Of a stretch of 64,000 nucleotides of DNA, positions 42,379 to 49,977 are shown piece after piece. Location: positions 28,591 to 92,590 of the forward strand of contig JBNJEB010000001.1 of the NCBI GenBank assembly GCA_051745425.1, given 5' to 3'. The notes beneath the pieces are model-generated. The model made no database searches. It was not told the DNA's origin and was given only the letters and a program-made list of their open reading frames with translations. How positions within the stretch are numbered: the first letter of the stretch is position 1; every line of letters starts with the position of its first letter. A program made the translations under genes and the position numbers. This stretch comes from Halonatronomonas sp051745425. Lineage in GTDB: Bacteria > Bacillota > Halanaerobiia > Halanaerobiales > Halarsenatibacteraceae.

Positions 42379-43335
42379 ATGTTTAGAAAAAACATTTCAA
42401 TTTCTTGGTTTATATCACTATTTATTATCTTCTCATTAGTTTCTATTTTAATTATCGCTACTGGTGCCTCTCTCTTTGCTCAGGAAAATAATCAGGTCAG
42501 GGAAGAATGGCAGCGCAATTTAGAAAACTTTAATGCTCAGTCAATAGTAATTGATAAAAATAATAATATTTATATTGGAACTACAGGCAATGATATAAAA
42601 AAATTTGATTCTAATGGTAATCTTATCTGGACTTTTGCCGGACATGATGGTCCTGTGGAGGCAATAGCTTTAGACGACAATGGAAATATTTATAGCGGAA
42701 GTTCTGATAACACATTAAGAAAAATTAACAGCAATGGAGAAGAAGTCTGGCAATATGGCCGCCATTGGTCTAATGTAACAGCTGTAGTTGTGGATTCTAA
42801 TGGATATATCTACACCGGTAGTCGTGATAATTTTGTAAGAAAATTTGACTCTGACGGAAATAGATTATGGACATTTGAAGGCCATAATGCTCCTGTCCAT
42901 GCTATTGCAGTAGATTCTCAAGGAAATGTCTTTAGTGGCAGCACTGATAAAACTTTAAGAAAAATAGATGAAGATGGCAATCAGGTCTGGCAATTCAACC
43001 GCCACTGGGGTGCTGTAACAGCAATTGCTGTTGATAATGAAAACCAGATTATTACTGGGAGTAGAGATAATGGTATTAGAAAATTTAATCAGGATGGAAC
43101 CAGGTTATGGACTTATAACGGCCATAGTGAAACTATTCAAGCAATAGATATTGACTCTCAAAATAATATTTATACTGGAAGCACAGATGCCAAATTAATT
43201 AAATTAGATATGTATGGAAATGAACTCTGGAAATTTGAACAGCTTAACGGAGGAATTCTTTCATTAAAGCTGGATAATCAAAATAATATCTATTTAACAG
43301 ATAATAGTATGAGGATAATAAGATTGGTTCAATAG
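42379..43335 (+). CDS. Secreted beta-propeller repeat protein
   Basis: 318 residues. An N-terminal signal segment (about 10-34) ends near SLFAQ, so export is likely. Seven or so 40-residue blades follow, each with DxxGNIYxGSxDxxxRKxDxxGxxxW, which resembles PQQ- and WD40-like propellers. Blades alternate in type: LWTF-GH and VWQ-RHW. No catalytic residues are recognised; such proteins usually bind partners or ligands. Single gene, with a terminator at 43388-43417. Confidence 0.85.
   Translation: MFRKNISISWFISLFIIFSLVSILIIATGASLFAQENNQVREEWQRNLENFNAQSIVIDKNNNIYIGTTGNDIKKFDSNGNLIWTFAGHDGPVEAIALDDNGNIYSGSSDNTLRKINSNGEEVWQYGRHWSNVTAVVVDSNGYIYTGSRDNFVRKFDSDGNRLWTFEGHNAPVHAIAVDSQGNVFSGSTDKTLRKIDEDGNQVWQFNRHWGAVTAIAVDNENQIITGSRDNGIRKFNQDGTRLWTYNGHSETIQAIDIDSQNNIYTGSTDAKLIKLDMYGNELWKFEQLNGGILSLKLDNQNNIYLTDNSMRIIRLVQ
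42628..43107 (+). repeat. Two tandem copies of an 80-residue two-blade unit
   Basis: Residues 84-163 and 164-243 of the propeller protein (42628-42867 and 42868-43107) are two copies of a unit made of one W-TF-GH blade and one W-Q-RHW blade, each blade exactly 40 residues. A third, more diverged unit begins at residue 244. Confidence 0.8.
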
Positions 43336-43387
43336 AACTATATTTATTACCTTTTAAACTCAACTTAATTTAAATAGTATATTAAGA

Positions 43388-43417
43388 AGCCCGGGATAAT
43401 CTCCCGGGCTGTTTTAT
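43388..43417 (+). terminator. Terminator of the propeller gene
   Basis: AGCCCGGGA pairs with TCCCGGGCT around a five-base loop (43388-43410), followed by GTTTTATG. It sits between convergent genes and may work in both directions, although the T run is better on the plus strand. Confidence 0.85.
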
Positions 43418-43428
43418 GATTACAATAT

Positions 43429-44049
43429 TTAACTGAAGACATAAAGATTAATATCTTCCTTTTCTTTTAAAAGGTCAATAGCCGGCTCTACCCTATTTAA
43501 AAAATCACTACAATTCTCCCCTGAACGCAACTCTGTGACACCAAGCCTGGTATCTAAATTACCAATTTTATCAAATTTCTGTTCTCTAATTCCTGCTTTA
43601 ATTCTTTTCCCTAGATTAATAGCAGAAATAAGCCTGGTATTTGGACTTACAAGCAGTAAAACATCTCTACTCCATCTTGCCAGAATATCTGCTTTACGAA
43701 TTCTTCGGGAGATTATTTCAGATAATCTCCAAATTAATGAATCCCAGTAGTTATAATTTGACTGCCCTTTTTTTATCTTTGCCAGGTCAAAATTAAAGAT
43801 GATTAATGAAACCAGACCACTATATCTAAACTGTCGTTGGATTTCATTCTTTAGCTCCATTTTCAGTCTTCTTTGATCACATATTAGGTTGATTTCTTTG
43901 CTAGCAGTTAAGTCTTCATTAAATTCCTTAGGGAAATCCCTATAATCTGGATTAACCTGATAACTATAAATCAAGTTCAGACATTCTGGATCTTCTTGAT
44001 GAGTTTTCTGGATTTCCTGATATATTTCTGTAACAGATTGATCCTCCAA
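43429..44049 (-). CDS. Degenerate GGDEF-like protein
   Basis: 206 residues. The C-terminal 130 residues follow the GGDEF fold: SLIIFNFDLAKIKKGQSN matches the metal-binding beta1 region (family LxxDxDxFKxxND), ILARWSRDVLLLVSPNT takes the place of RxGGDEFxxxLP, and TRLGVTEL matches SIGVA. The active-site GGDEF is replaced by SRDVL, so diguanylate cyclase activity is unlikely. It may act as a binding domain or regulator. The N-terminal 70 residues have no recognised domain. TTG 44049 start with GGAGG upstream. Confidence 0.7.
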   Translation of the reverse strand: MEDQSVTEIYQEIQKTHQEDPECLNLIYSYQVNPDYRDFPKEFNEDLTASKEINLICDQRRLKMELKNEIQRQFRYSGLVSLIIFNFDLAKIKKGQSNYNYWDSLIWRLSEIISRRIRKADILARWSRDVLLLVSPNTRLISAINLGKRIKAGIREQKFDKIGNLDTRLGVTELRSGENCSDFLNRVEPAIDLLKEKEDINLYVFS

Positions 44050-44299
44050 AGTACTCCCTCCTTCTATTTGAAGATTAAAAATAATAAGTCCAAATTAATA
44101 AGTAAATCTCATATATGAAGGGAGCTAAGTAACTCATAATCTAATTATACCAGAGTAAATGTATTATATGAAGCTAATAAATTATTACTGGACCTTCTAC
44201 CTGTTTTTCTAATAATTAAAATTTTATATTTCATGCAGGTATATTGGTAATTAATCAAGAATTGTATTAGTAGAATATAATATAAAGGTTGTGATATTA

Positions 44300-44761
44300 A
44301 TGGAAATAAAATATCTAGTGGAAACAAAAGAACATTTACCTGAGGTTAGTATCTGGCTATATAACCAGTGGGGGGTTTATTATGAAGATTCAAGTCCATT
44401 TAAATGGTATCAGGACTTAAAAAATAGGCTAAACAAAAAAGAAATCCCTACCTGTTTTATCGCATTAATCAATGATAAGCCTGTTGGAACTGCCTCATTA
44501 ATTGAAGATGACATGAAAACCAGACCAGAATTAAGCCCCTGGCTTGCAGATGTCTATGTTTTACCTGAAGAAAGAGAACAGGGAGTGGCAACTAAGTTAA
44601 TTTCCAGAGTAAATCAGGAAGTAAAAAATATTGGCCTGGATAAATATTATCTATTTACCAGACATGCCACTGGCCTTTACCTCAAATTGGGCTGGGAAAT
44701 AATAGAAAAAACAACCTACATGAACAAAAAAGTCGATATCATGACTTATCATTTTAATTAA
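44300..44761 (+). CDS. GNAT family N-acetyltransferase
   Basis: 153 residues. The acetyl-CoA binding motif is LADVYVLPEEREQGVATKLI (V/I-x-x-x-x-R/Q-x-x-G-x-A form) near residues 76-95. C-terminal YYLFTRHATGLYLKLGW follows the usual GNAT pattern. Substrate unknown. ATG 44300 is preferred to a GTG nine bases upstream. It is a single-gene unit closed by the terminator at 44792. The 250-base gap before it holds no gene that I can see. Confidence 0.85.
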   Translation: MEIKYLVETKEHLPEVSIWLYNQWGVYYEDSSPFKWYQDLKNRLNKKEIPTCFIALINDKPVGTASLIEDDMKTRPELSPWLADVYVLPEEREQGVATKLISRVNQEVKNIGLDKYYLFTRHATGLYLKLGWEIIEKTTYMNKKVDIMTYHFN

Positions 44762-44791
44762 TTTTTATTATAGCAATTATACTATTTAAAA

Positions 44792-44830
44792 AGACCTCTG
44801 ATAATAAATTATCAGAGGTCTCTTCTTTTT
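44792..44830 (+). terminator. Terminator of the acetyltransferase gene
   Basis: AGACCTCTGATAA pairs perfectly with TTATCAGAGGTCT (13 bp, 44792-44821), followed by CTTCTTTTT. Confidence 0.9.
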
Positions 44831-44852
44831 AAACAGATTTTTATATAATAAC

Positions 44853-44881
44853 TTGCTGGCCAGACCTATTTATGATAAAAT
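44853..44881 (+). promoter_or_regulatory. Promoter of the uncharacterised gene at 44932
   Basis: TTGCTG (44853-44858), 17-base spacer, TAAAAT (44876-44881), with TGA before the -10. Confidence 0.7.
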
Positions 44882-44931
44882 ATTTGTACAGATGTTCGAA
44901 TAAAAGGCCTTCAAATAATAAGGAGGAAAAA

Positions 44932-45384
44932 ATGAAAGCAAAAACCAATAATATGGTCGGTATAACAGATCAACTTGACAGTTCTAATAAATTCTCCAAC
45001 CATAAATCAGATAAAGGGACAATTTATTTTGCAAATAAAGAGCACCAAAAATACTACAATCTTTTAATTAATGAAACTGAAACATCTGCAAAATCCCGAG
45101 AAACTCTTTCCCTTTTTTATATTCTAGCCAGCTCAAAAAAATTCAGAAAGAACCCTGAATTATTCTTGAATCTTAAAGATATTAAAATAAGGCCTCATAT
45201 TTTTAAAGAACTCTTATCCCGACAGGATCAGGCTTTAATCCAGTTAGCTTTTTATCTTTATACCAAAAAAAATATATTTAATATAAAAATTATAGATCTT
45301 TTTAATAATCTTAACCAGGATGGTGCATCTATTGCAGTCTCAGCAATAAAATTAAGATTTAATTTATATATTTTAGACGATTAA
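44932..45384 (+). CDS. Uncharacterised protein, DUF6075-like
   Basis: 150 residues from ATG 44932, which has GGAGG five bases upstream; an opening at 44872 lies within the predicted promoter. The middle (IYFANKEHQKYYNLLI; LSLFYILASSKKFRKNPELF; LIQLAFYLYTKKN) resembles the DUF6075 group of small helical Firmicutes proteins. The N-terminal 30 residues look disordered. No catalytic motif, signal peptide or membrane helix is seen. The family match is from memory and tentative; the protein is otherwise of unknown function. Confidence 0.65.
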   Translation: MKAKTNNMVGITDQLDSSNKFSNHKSDKGTIYFANKEHQKYYNLLINETETSAKSRETLSLFYILASSKKFRKNPELFLNLKDIKIRPHIFKELLSRQDQALIQLAFYLYTKKNIFNIKIIDLFNNLNQDGASIAVSAIKLRFNLYILDD

Positions 45385-45484
45385 ACTTAAACAGGCTTAT
45401 CAACTAAAAATATAAATTGTCTGAAATATATTAACTGTCAGAACTAGTATTATCATCCTGGTCGGTTGATATATAAATACCTCT

Positions 45485-46597
45485 TTATTTATTATTGAAA
45501 AAACCCTCTATAATATTTAAAGTGCTTTCTAATTCATCTATTTCAGCCTGCATGGATGAAATGGAATTAAGCCTGTAATTCTTTTTTCTTTGCAGTTTTT
45601 TAAGTCGATTAGAAATCTTTGACTTATATAATTCTAATTCGTCTTCAGTATATTTTTCAGCCTTAATATCCAGTTCCACTCTTAATTCATCTAAATCAAG
45701 TTCAGAAACTGCATTATCCTTTATCTCTTCCAGTTTATCTTCTTCGATTTTTATATTCAAATAATTTTCTAACCCTCTAAAGAAATCCAGGGAACTATAC
45801 ATATGAAATAAAGTTTTCCGTTCTTCCATCTCTTTTTTCATAAAATAAGTAGGACCAAAATTAAGATCCCCGGCCTGCTGCCACCAGTCTCCATTTGTCT
45901 CATCAGTTATAAAAATAATTGGTTTTTCAGTTGTTTCAGCCTTTTTAAGTATCTGTTTCCAGATAATCAGATCGCCATATTTCCTATTATCATCAAAATT
46001 ATAATCTAGACTGCTCTTCTTATTTCTATCTTTATAGCCAGGAGAAAGTCCCTTTTCATATCTAACCTCTCCTTCCTGATAAATCTCTTCTAGTTCTTCT
46101 TTCAACATCTTCTTACCAATTCGATCTTTAAATATCTTTGAATATCTTAAACGAATATCATCTTTTTTAAATCTATCTGGAAGTTTATCAGACTCTGTTT
46201 CAATATAATCTTTAAATTCTGATTTCATATTCAAAATTATATCTTCAATTTCATTCCAATTAAAGACAGGATTAACCTGCTCTCTATTATCGACTAGCTT
46301 TGATTGGATATAGTTTGTAAAACCTTTTAAAAGATCAGCTTTTAAATTCTCTGTCTCGTTATAAACTGACATTATTACATTCAATCTGTTTTGATGATAT
46401 TCATAGAAAACATTATATGGAATCCAGATTCTATCACTTAAATTTTCAAAAATATCAAGTATTTTATTGCCTGTCTCTTCACTTAAAGCATATAAATTTA
46501 ATAATATATTTGTATCGAAAATAATAATTCCGTCCTGCCACAATTTTTCTATTTCAGATTCAGTTGGATAATAAAATTCTGAAAATTCTTCTCTCAT
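45485..46597 (-). CDS. PIN-like domain protein (PIN_8/DUF4935 type)
   Basis: 370 residues. The PIN-like nuclease fold shows the first acidic residue in GIIIFDTNILLNLY (about residue 28), EYHQNRL near 67, YGDLIIWKQIL near 210 and FITDETNGDWWQQAGDLN near 235. These match the long PIN_8 type, proposed ribonucleases found mainly in accessory regions and sometimes in defence contexts. The C-terminus (about 290-370) is a charged coiled coil. It lies 53 bases after dcd on the same strand and has no antitoxin-like neighbour. Confidence 0.78.
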   Translation of the reverse strand: MREEFSEFYYPTESEIEKLWQDGIIIFDTNILLNLYALSEETGNKILDIFENLSDRIWIPYNVFYEYHQNRLNVIMSVYNETENLKADLLKGFTNYIQSKLVDNREQVNPVFNWNEIEDIILNMKSEFKDYIETESDKLPDRFKKDDIRLRYSKIFKDRIGKKMLKEELEEIYQEGEVRYEKGLSPGYKDRNKKSSLDYNFDDNRKYGDLIIWKQILKKAETTEKPIIFITDETNGDWWQQAGDLNFGPTYFMKKEMEERKTLFHMYSSLDFFRGLENYLNIKIEEDKLEEIKDNAVSELDLDELRVELDIKAEKYTEDELELYKSKISNRLKKLQRKKNYRLNSISSMQAEIDELESTLNIIEGFFNNK

Positions 46598-46650
46598 TAT
46601 AATATTCCTCTCCTCAGTATTTTTAGGTATAATCTCTTTATAATATACAA

Positions 46651-47169
46651 TTATCTAAAATCTCTATAAAGCAAACTCTTTTGAATGCCCTGATTGTTTT
46701 GATATTTGCCACTTGTATATTTATCATAATCTCCTTTAATAGTATGATAGTAAATCTGGCAGATCTCTATTTCTGGATAAATTTTTACCGGTTGAATACA
46801 AAAGATCTCCAGGGTCCAGTACCCGCTAAAACCAACATCCCCAAAACCAGCTGTTATATGAACAAAAAGACCTAAACGACCAATAGAAGACCGACCCTCC
46901 AGCATAGGTACATATTTATCTGTACTTGTATATTCAACTGTTCTGCCTAAATAAAGTTTACCTGGCTCAAGTATTAAACCTTCTGGTGGAATAATTAATT
47001 CCTCTGTTGTATTCTCTTCCTTTAAATCAAGCATCTCCTCTTGATAGACAAGTAATTGATTATGAAGTTTAAGATTATAACTATTAGGGTTAACCTGTTC
47101 TGATGAAAAAGGCTCAATTATAATATCATTACCGAGTTTACGTTTAATTTCTCTGCCTGAAAGGATCAT
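46651..47169 (-). CDS. dcd: dCTP deaminase
   Basis: 172 residues of the Dcd/Dut trimeric family, converting dCTP to dUTP. The family active-site stretch is LEGRSSIGRLGLFVHITAG, followed by GFGDVGFSGYWTLE with the catalytic glutamate, and QIYYHTIKGDYDKYTSGKYQ at the end. Whether it also cleaves dUTP to dUMP (bifunctional type) cannot be read with certainty. The ATG follows yjbQ by two bases. Confidence 0.92.
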   Translation of the reverse strand: MILSGREIKRKLGNDIIIEPFSSEQVNPNSYNLKLHNQLLVYQEEMLDLKEENTTEELIIPPEGLILEPGKLYLGRTVEYTSTDKYVPMLEGRSSIGRLGLFVHITAGFGDVGFSGYWTLEIFCIQPVKIYPEIEICQIYYHTIKGDYDKYTSGKYQNNQGIQKSLLYRDFR

Positions 47170-47171
47170 AA

Positions 47172-47588
47172 TTACTCACCTATAATCTTAACAAGCACTC
47201 TTTTTTCTCGCTGGCCATCAAATTCTCCATAGAAAATCTGCTCCCAGGGGCCGAAATCAAGCTTCCCATCTGTAATAGCTACCACTACCTCTCGACCCAT
47301 TATCTGCCTCTTTAAATGGGCATCAGCATTATCTTCAAAGCCATTATGAGCATATTGAGAGACCGGTTCATGAGGAGCAAGTTCTTCAAGCCATTCAATA
47401 TAATCTTGATGAAGACCACTTTCATCATCATTTATAAAGACACTGGCTGTAATATGCATGGCATTAACCAGACATAATCCTTCTTGAACACCACTCTCTT
47501 TTAAAATAGACCTGACCTTTCCGGTAATATTAATTAATTCCATCCTCTCATCAGTATTAAAATGTAAATACTTTCTAATTGATTTCAT
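47172..47588 (-). CDS. YjbQ (UPF0047) family protein
   Basis: 138 residues. Conserved family features are GLCLVNAMHITASVFINDDE with the conserved histidine, YAHNGFEDNADAHLKRQIMG and ITDGKLDFGPWEQIFYGEFDG. Members are reported to have weak thiamine-phosphate synthase activity; their true substrate is unsettled. ATG 47588 is chosen over the GTG within the GGAGTG ribosome binding site. First gene of a yjbQ-dcd-PIN unit. Confidence 0.9.
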   Translation of the reverse strand: MKSIRKYLHFNTDERMELINITGKVRSILKESGVQEGLCLVNAMHITASVFINDDESGLHQDYIEWLEELAPHEPVSQYAHNGFEDNADAHLKRQIMGREVVVAITDGKLDFGPWEQIFYGEFDGQREKRVLVKIIGE

Positions 47589-47708
47589 CAATATCACTCC
47601 CTGTATAGTATTGTTTTTGTCATACTAATATAATTAAAGATTAAAATGACTTTATCCTTTATTGAGATGATATTTATTTATGCTATATTGAACAAACATG
47701 AATTATTG

Positions 47709-47730
47709 TAGTGTTGATGTAGTGTTGATG
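47709..47730. repeat. Tandem 11-base repeat between yjbQ and tRNA-Arg
   Basis: TAGTGTTGATG occurs twice head to tail (47709-47719, 47720-47730), followed by TAGGAGGGATATAAAA. The 206 bases from 47598 to 47803 hold no gene; besides this repeat they hold the tRNA terminator and the unrecognised yjbQ promoter. Confidence 0.8.
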
Positions 47731-47744
47731 TAGGAGGGATATAA

Positions 47745-47780
47745 AAACAAAAAAGACCCAGTCCTTATTAAGACTGCGTC
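47745..47780 (-). terminator. Terminator after tRNA-Arg
   Basis: GACGCAGTC (47780-47772) pairs with GACTGGGTC (47763-47755) with one mismatch, followed on the minus strand by TTTTTTGTTTTTAT. It ends the tRNA transcript 24 bases past the CCA end. Confidence 0.85.
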
Positions 47781-47803
47781 TAAAAATCAAATATTATTAA
47801 AAA

Positions 47804-47878
47804 TGGTACCCCCAGTAGGAATCGAACCTACGCCCCTGGCTCCGGAGGCCAGTGCTCTATCCACTGAGCTACGGGGGC
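47804..47878 (-). tRNA. tRNA-Arg(CCG)
   Basis: 75 bases with encoded CCA. The acceptor GCCCCCG pairs with TGGGGGT, so both end pairs are G-U. The D arm is GCTC/GAGC, the anticodon stem CTGGC/GCCAG around CTCCGGA with anticodon CCG, and the T arm GTAGG-TTCGATT-CCTAC. It reads CGG arginine codons. It is a single-tRNA unit with its own promoter and terminator. Confidence 0.96.
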
Positions 47879-47902
47879 TTATTTGCTTGTAATTCCTTAA
47901 TA

Positions 47903-47931
47903 ATATTAACAGATAAGCTTCTCTATGTCAA
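47903..47931 (-). promoter_or_regulatory. Promoter of tRNA-Arg
   Basis: Perfect TTGACA (47931-47926), 17-base spacer, TAATAT (47908-47903) on the minus strand. It begins 15 bases after the stop of the ABC-F gene; no terminator lies between them. Confidence 0.85.
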
Positions 47932-47945
47932 GGTGGTACTAGTGC

Positions 47946-49868
47946 TTAGATAACCTCTTCCCATTGAGAATATAATTGATTGAGCTTGCTGTCTAGCTCT
48001 TTTTTTTCCTCTTCAAGTTGATTAAGTTTTTCTAACTCACTGTTATAGCTGGCTGTAATCATTTGAGATTCAATTTCTTCTTTTTTATTTTCTAGCTCCT
48101 CAATCCTGTTTTCAAGCTCACTAATTTTTCTCTCTCTTTTTCTTTGGGCACGCTGCCTGGCCTTCTGTTCATAATAAAATTTTTCATCTCTACCAACTTT
48201 CTCGTCTTCAACTTCTTTTGTTTTTATATCTTGATTGGAATATAGATCATCTCTTTTTCTGAGATAATAATCATAATCACCGAGAAACTTAATCATATCG
48301 TTGTTTTTAATTTCATAAATTTTCCCAACAACTTTATTTAAAAAATAACGATCATGGGATACTACCAGAACTGTTCCCTGATAATCATTTAAAGAGGCCT
48401 CTAGTATCTCCCTGGAATCAAGATCAAGATGATTGGTTGGCTCATCTAATATTAAAAAATTTGCCTTGCTATACATCAATTGAAGGAGTCTTAGCCTGGA
48501 GATTTCTCCACCACTTAATGCGCTTACTTTTTTATAGACATCTTCACCTTTAAATAAAAACTTTGCCAGTAAGTCTCTTGCTTCACCGGTTTTTAGACCT
48601 GTCTTCATTTGCAGGGCATGTAGCATTGTATCTTCAGGATTAAATACTGGTTTCTGCTGAGCATAATAACCGATCTCTACACCATGACCAATTTTTATTT
48701 CCCCGGAATCAGGTTCTAAATCTGATAAAATCATTTTTAATAATGTAGTTTTACCAGACCCATTTGGACCAATTAAAGCTGTTTTTTCTCCTCTAAAAAG
48801 TTCTAAATCAACATCATCCAGTAGTTTTTCTCCTGGAAAACTAAATTCAAGATCTCTAATCTTTAAAACTTCATCCCCGCTTCTTGTAGCTGGCTGTAAA
48901 TTAAGTGATATATTTTCTTTTTTACGAGGTTTTGGAATCCGCTCCATCTTTTCCAGTTTTTTTTCAAGGCTTTTTGCCTGGCGATGAAATTTTGCATTAT
49001 CGCCAGCCCCGGCATTGCCAAAAACTCGATATTGTTCAATCTGTTCTTTAATCTTTTTAATCTTCTTTTGCTGTTCCTGATATTTTTTAAGACGGATTTC
49101 ATATCTCCGTTCTTTTTCTTCTAAATAAAATGAATAATTCCCTGGATAATCTTCATTTTCTCCAAATTCAATCTCCACTATCCTGCTAATAGTCCTATCT
49201 AAAAAATATCGGTCATGAGAAATTATAATAACTGAACCAGGATAATTATTCAAATATTCTTCAAGCCATTCAACTGATTCAATATCAAGATGGTTTGTAG
49301 GTTCATCAAGTAAGAGTAAATCAGGTTCTTCAAGAAGTAACTTAACCAGACCAACTCTAGTCTTTTCGCCACCACTTAACATTTTTATCGTTTTATTTAA
49401 CTCTTCATGTTCAAAACCAAGCCCAATTGCCACCTGTTTAATTTTGCTTTCATAACTATAACCAGCTGAACGATTAAACTTTTCTTGAATCTTACTATAT
49501 TCTTTTAAAAGCCGATCTGTTTTCATTTTTGAATCTGAATTAGCTATTTTTTCTTCTAAATCACTTAATTTCTGCTGCAGCCTAATTTCTTTGGCAAAGA
49601 CTTCAAGACATTCTTCAAAAATTGTATTTTTTTGATTTAAATCTGGCTGCTGACTTAATAATCCTATCTCTATATTATTATTAATAATTATTTCCCCTGC
49701 ATCTGGTTCTTCGAAACCAGCTAAAATTTTAAAAATAGTAGTTTTACCAGTACCATTTCGCCCGATTAAACCAATTCTCTCTCCTTTTTGAAGAGAAAGA
49801 TCAAAATCTGAAATAACCTCCTCTATCCCAAATGATTTTTCTATAGACTTTAATTCAACAATCAGCAT
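47946..49868 (-). CDS. ABC-F family ATPase
   Basis: 640 residues, two ABC domains in tandem and no membrane segment. Walker A motifs are GRNGTGKTTIFK and GPNGSGKTTLLK; signatures are LSGGEKTRVGL and LSGGEISRLRL; both Walker B motifs are followed by DEPTNHLDI or DEPTNHLDL. A charged linker (about 235-310) and a C-terminal coiled coil (about 565-640) match the YdiF/Uup-type ABC-F proteins, which act on the ribosome or on DNA structure; resistance is not implied. ATG 49868 is preferred over the GTG nine bases upstream. Confidence 0.92.
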   Translation of the reverse strand: MLIVELKSIEKSFGIEEVISDFDLSLQKGERIGLIGRNGTGKTTIFKILAGFEEPDAGEIIINNNIEIGLLSQQPDLNQKNTIFEECLEVFAKEIRLQQKLSDLEEKIANSDSKMKTDRLLKEYSKIQEKFNRSAGYSYESKIKQVAIGLGFEHEELNKTIKMLSGGEKTRVGLVKLLLEEPDLLLLDEPTNHLDIESVEWLEEYLNNYPGSVIIISHDRYFLDRTISRIVEIEFGENEDYPGNYSFYLEEKERRYEIRLKKYQEQQKKIKKIKEQIEQYRVFGNAGAGDNAKFHRQAKSLEKKLEKMERIPKPRKKENISLNLQPATRSGDEVLKIRDLEFSFPGEKLLDDVDLELFRGEKTALIGPNGSGKTTLLKMILSDLEPDSGEIKIGHGVEIGYYAQQKPVFNPEDTMLHALQMKTGLKTGEARDLLAKFLFKGEDVYKKVSALSGGEISRLRLLQLMYSKANFLILDEPTNHLDLDSREILEASLNDYQGTVLVVSHDRYFLNKVVGKIYEIKNNDMIKFLGDYDYYLRKRDDLYSNQDIKTKEVEDEKVGRDEKFYYEQKARQRAQRKRERKISELENRIEELENKKEEIESQMITASYNSELEKLNQLEEEKKELDSKLNQLYSQWEEVI

Positions 49869-49908
49869 TTCATTCACCTCAGAAAGTTTAAATATATTAA
49901 CTATTTAC

Positions 49909-49937
49909 TTGCATTTACTTATTAAAAGATATATAAT
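49909..49937 (+). promoter_or_regulatory. Promoter of the MATE gene
   Basis: TTGCAT (49909-49914), 17-base spacer, TATAAT (49932-49937) on the plus strand, divergent from the ABC-F gene. Confidence 0.72.
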
Positions 49938-49977
49938 TATAAAAGATTTTAATTAGAATCTCACGAGGAGGATAAAT

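Noticed and set aside
45485..46597. Toxin-antitoxin pair around the PIN-like protein
   Set aside because: The protein is a long PIN_8 type, and neither neighbour is a small antitoxin-like DNA-binding gene.
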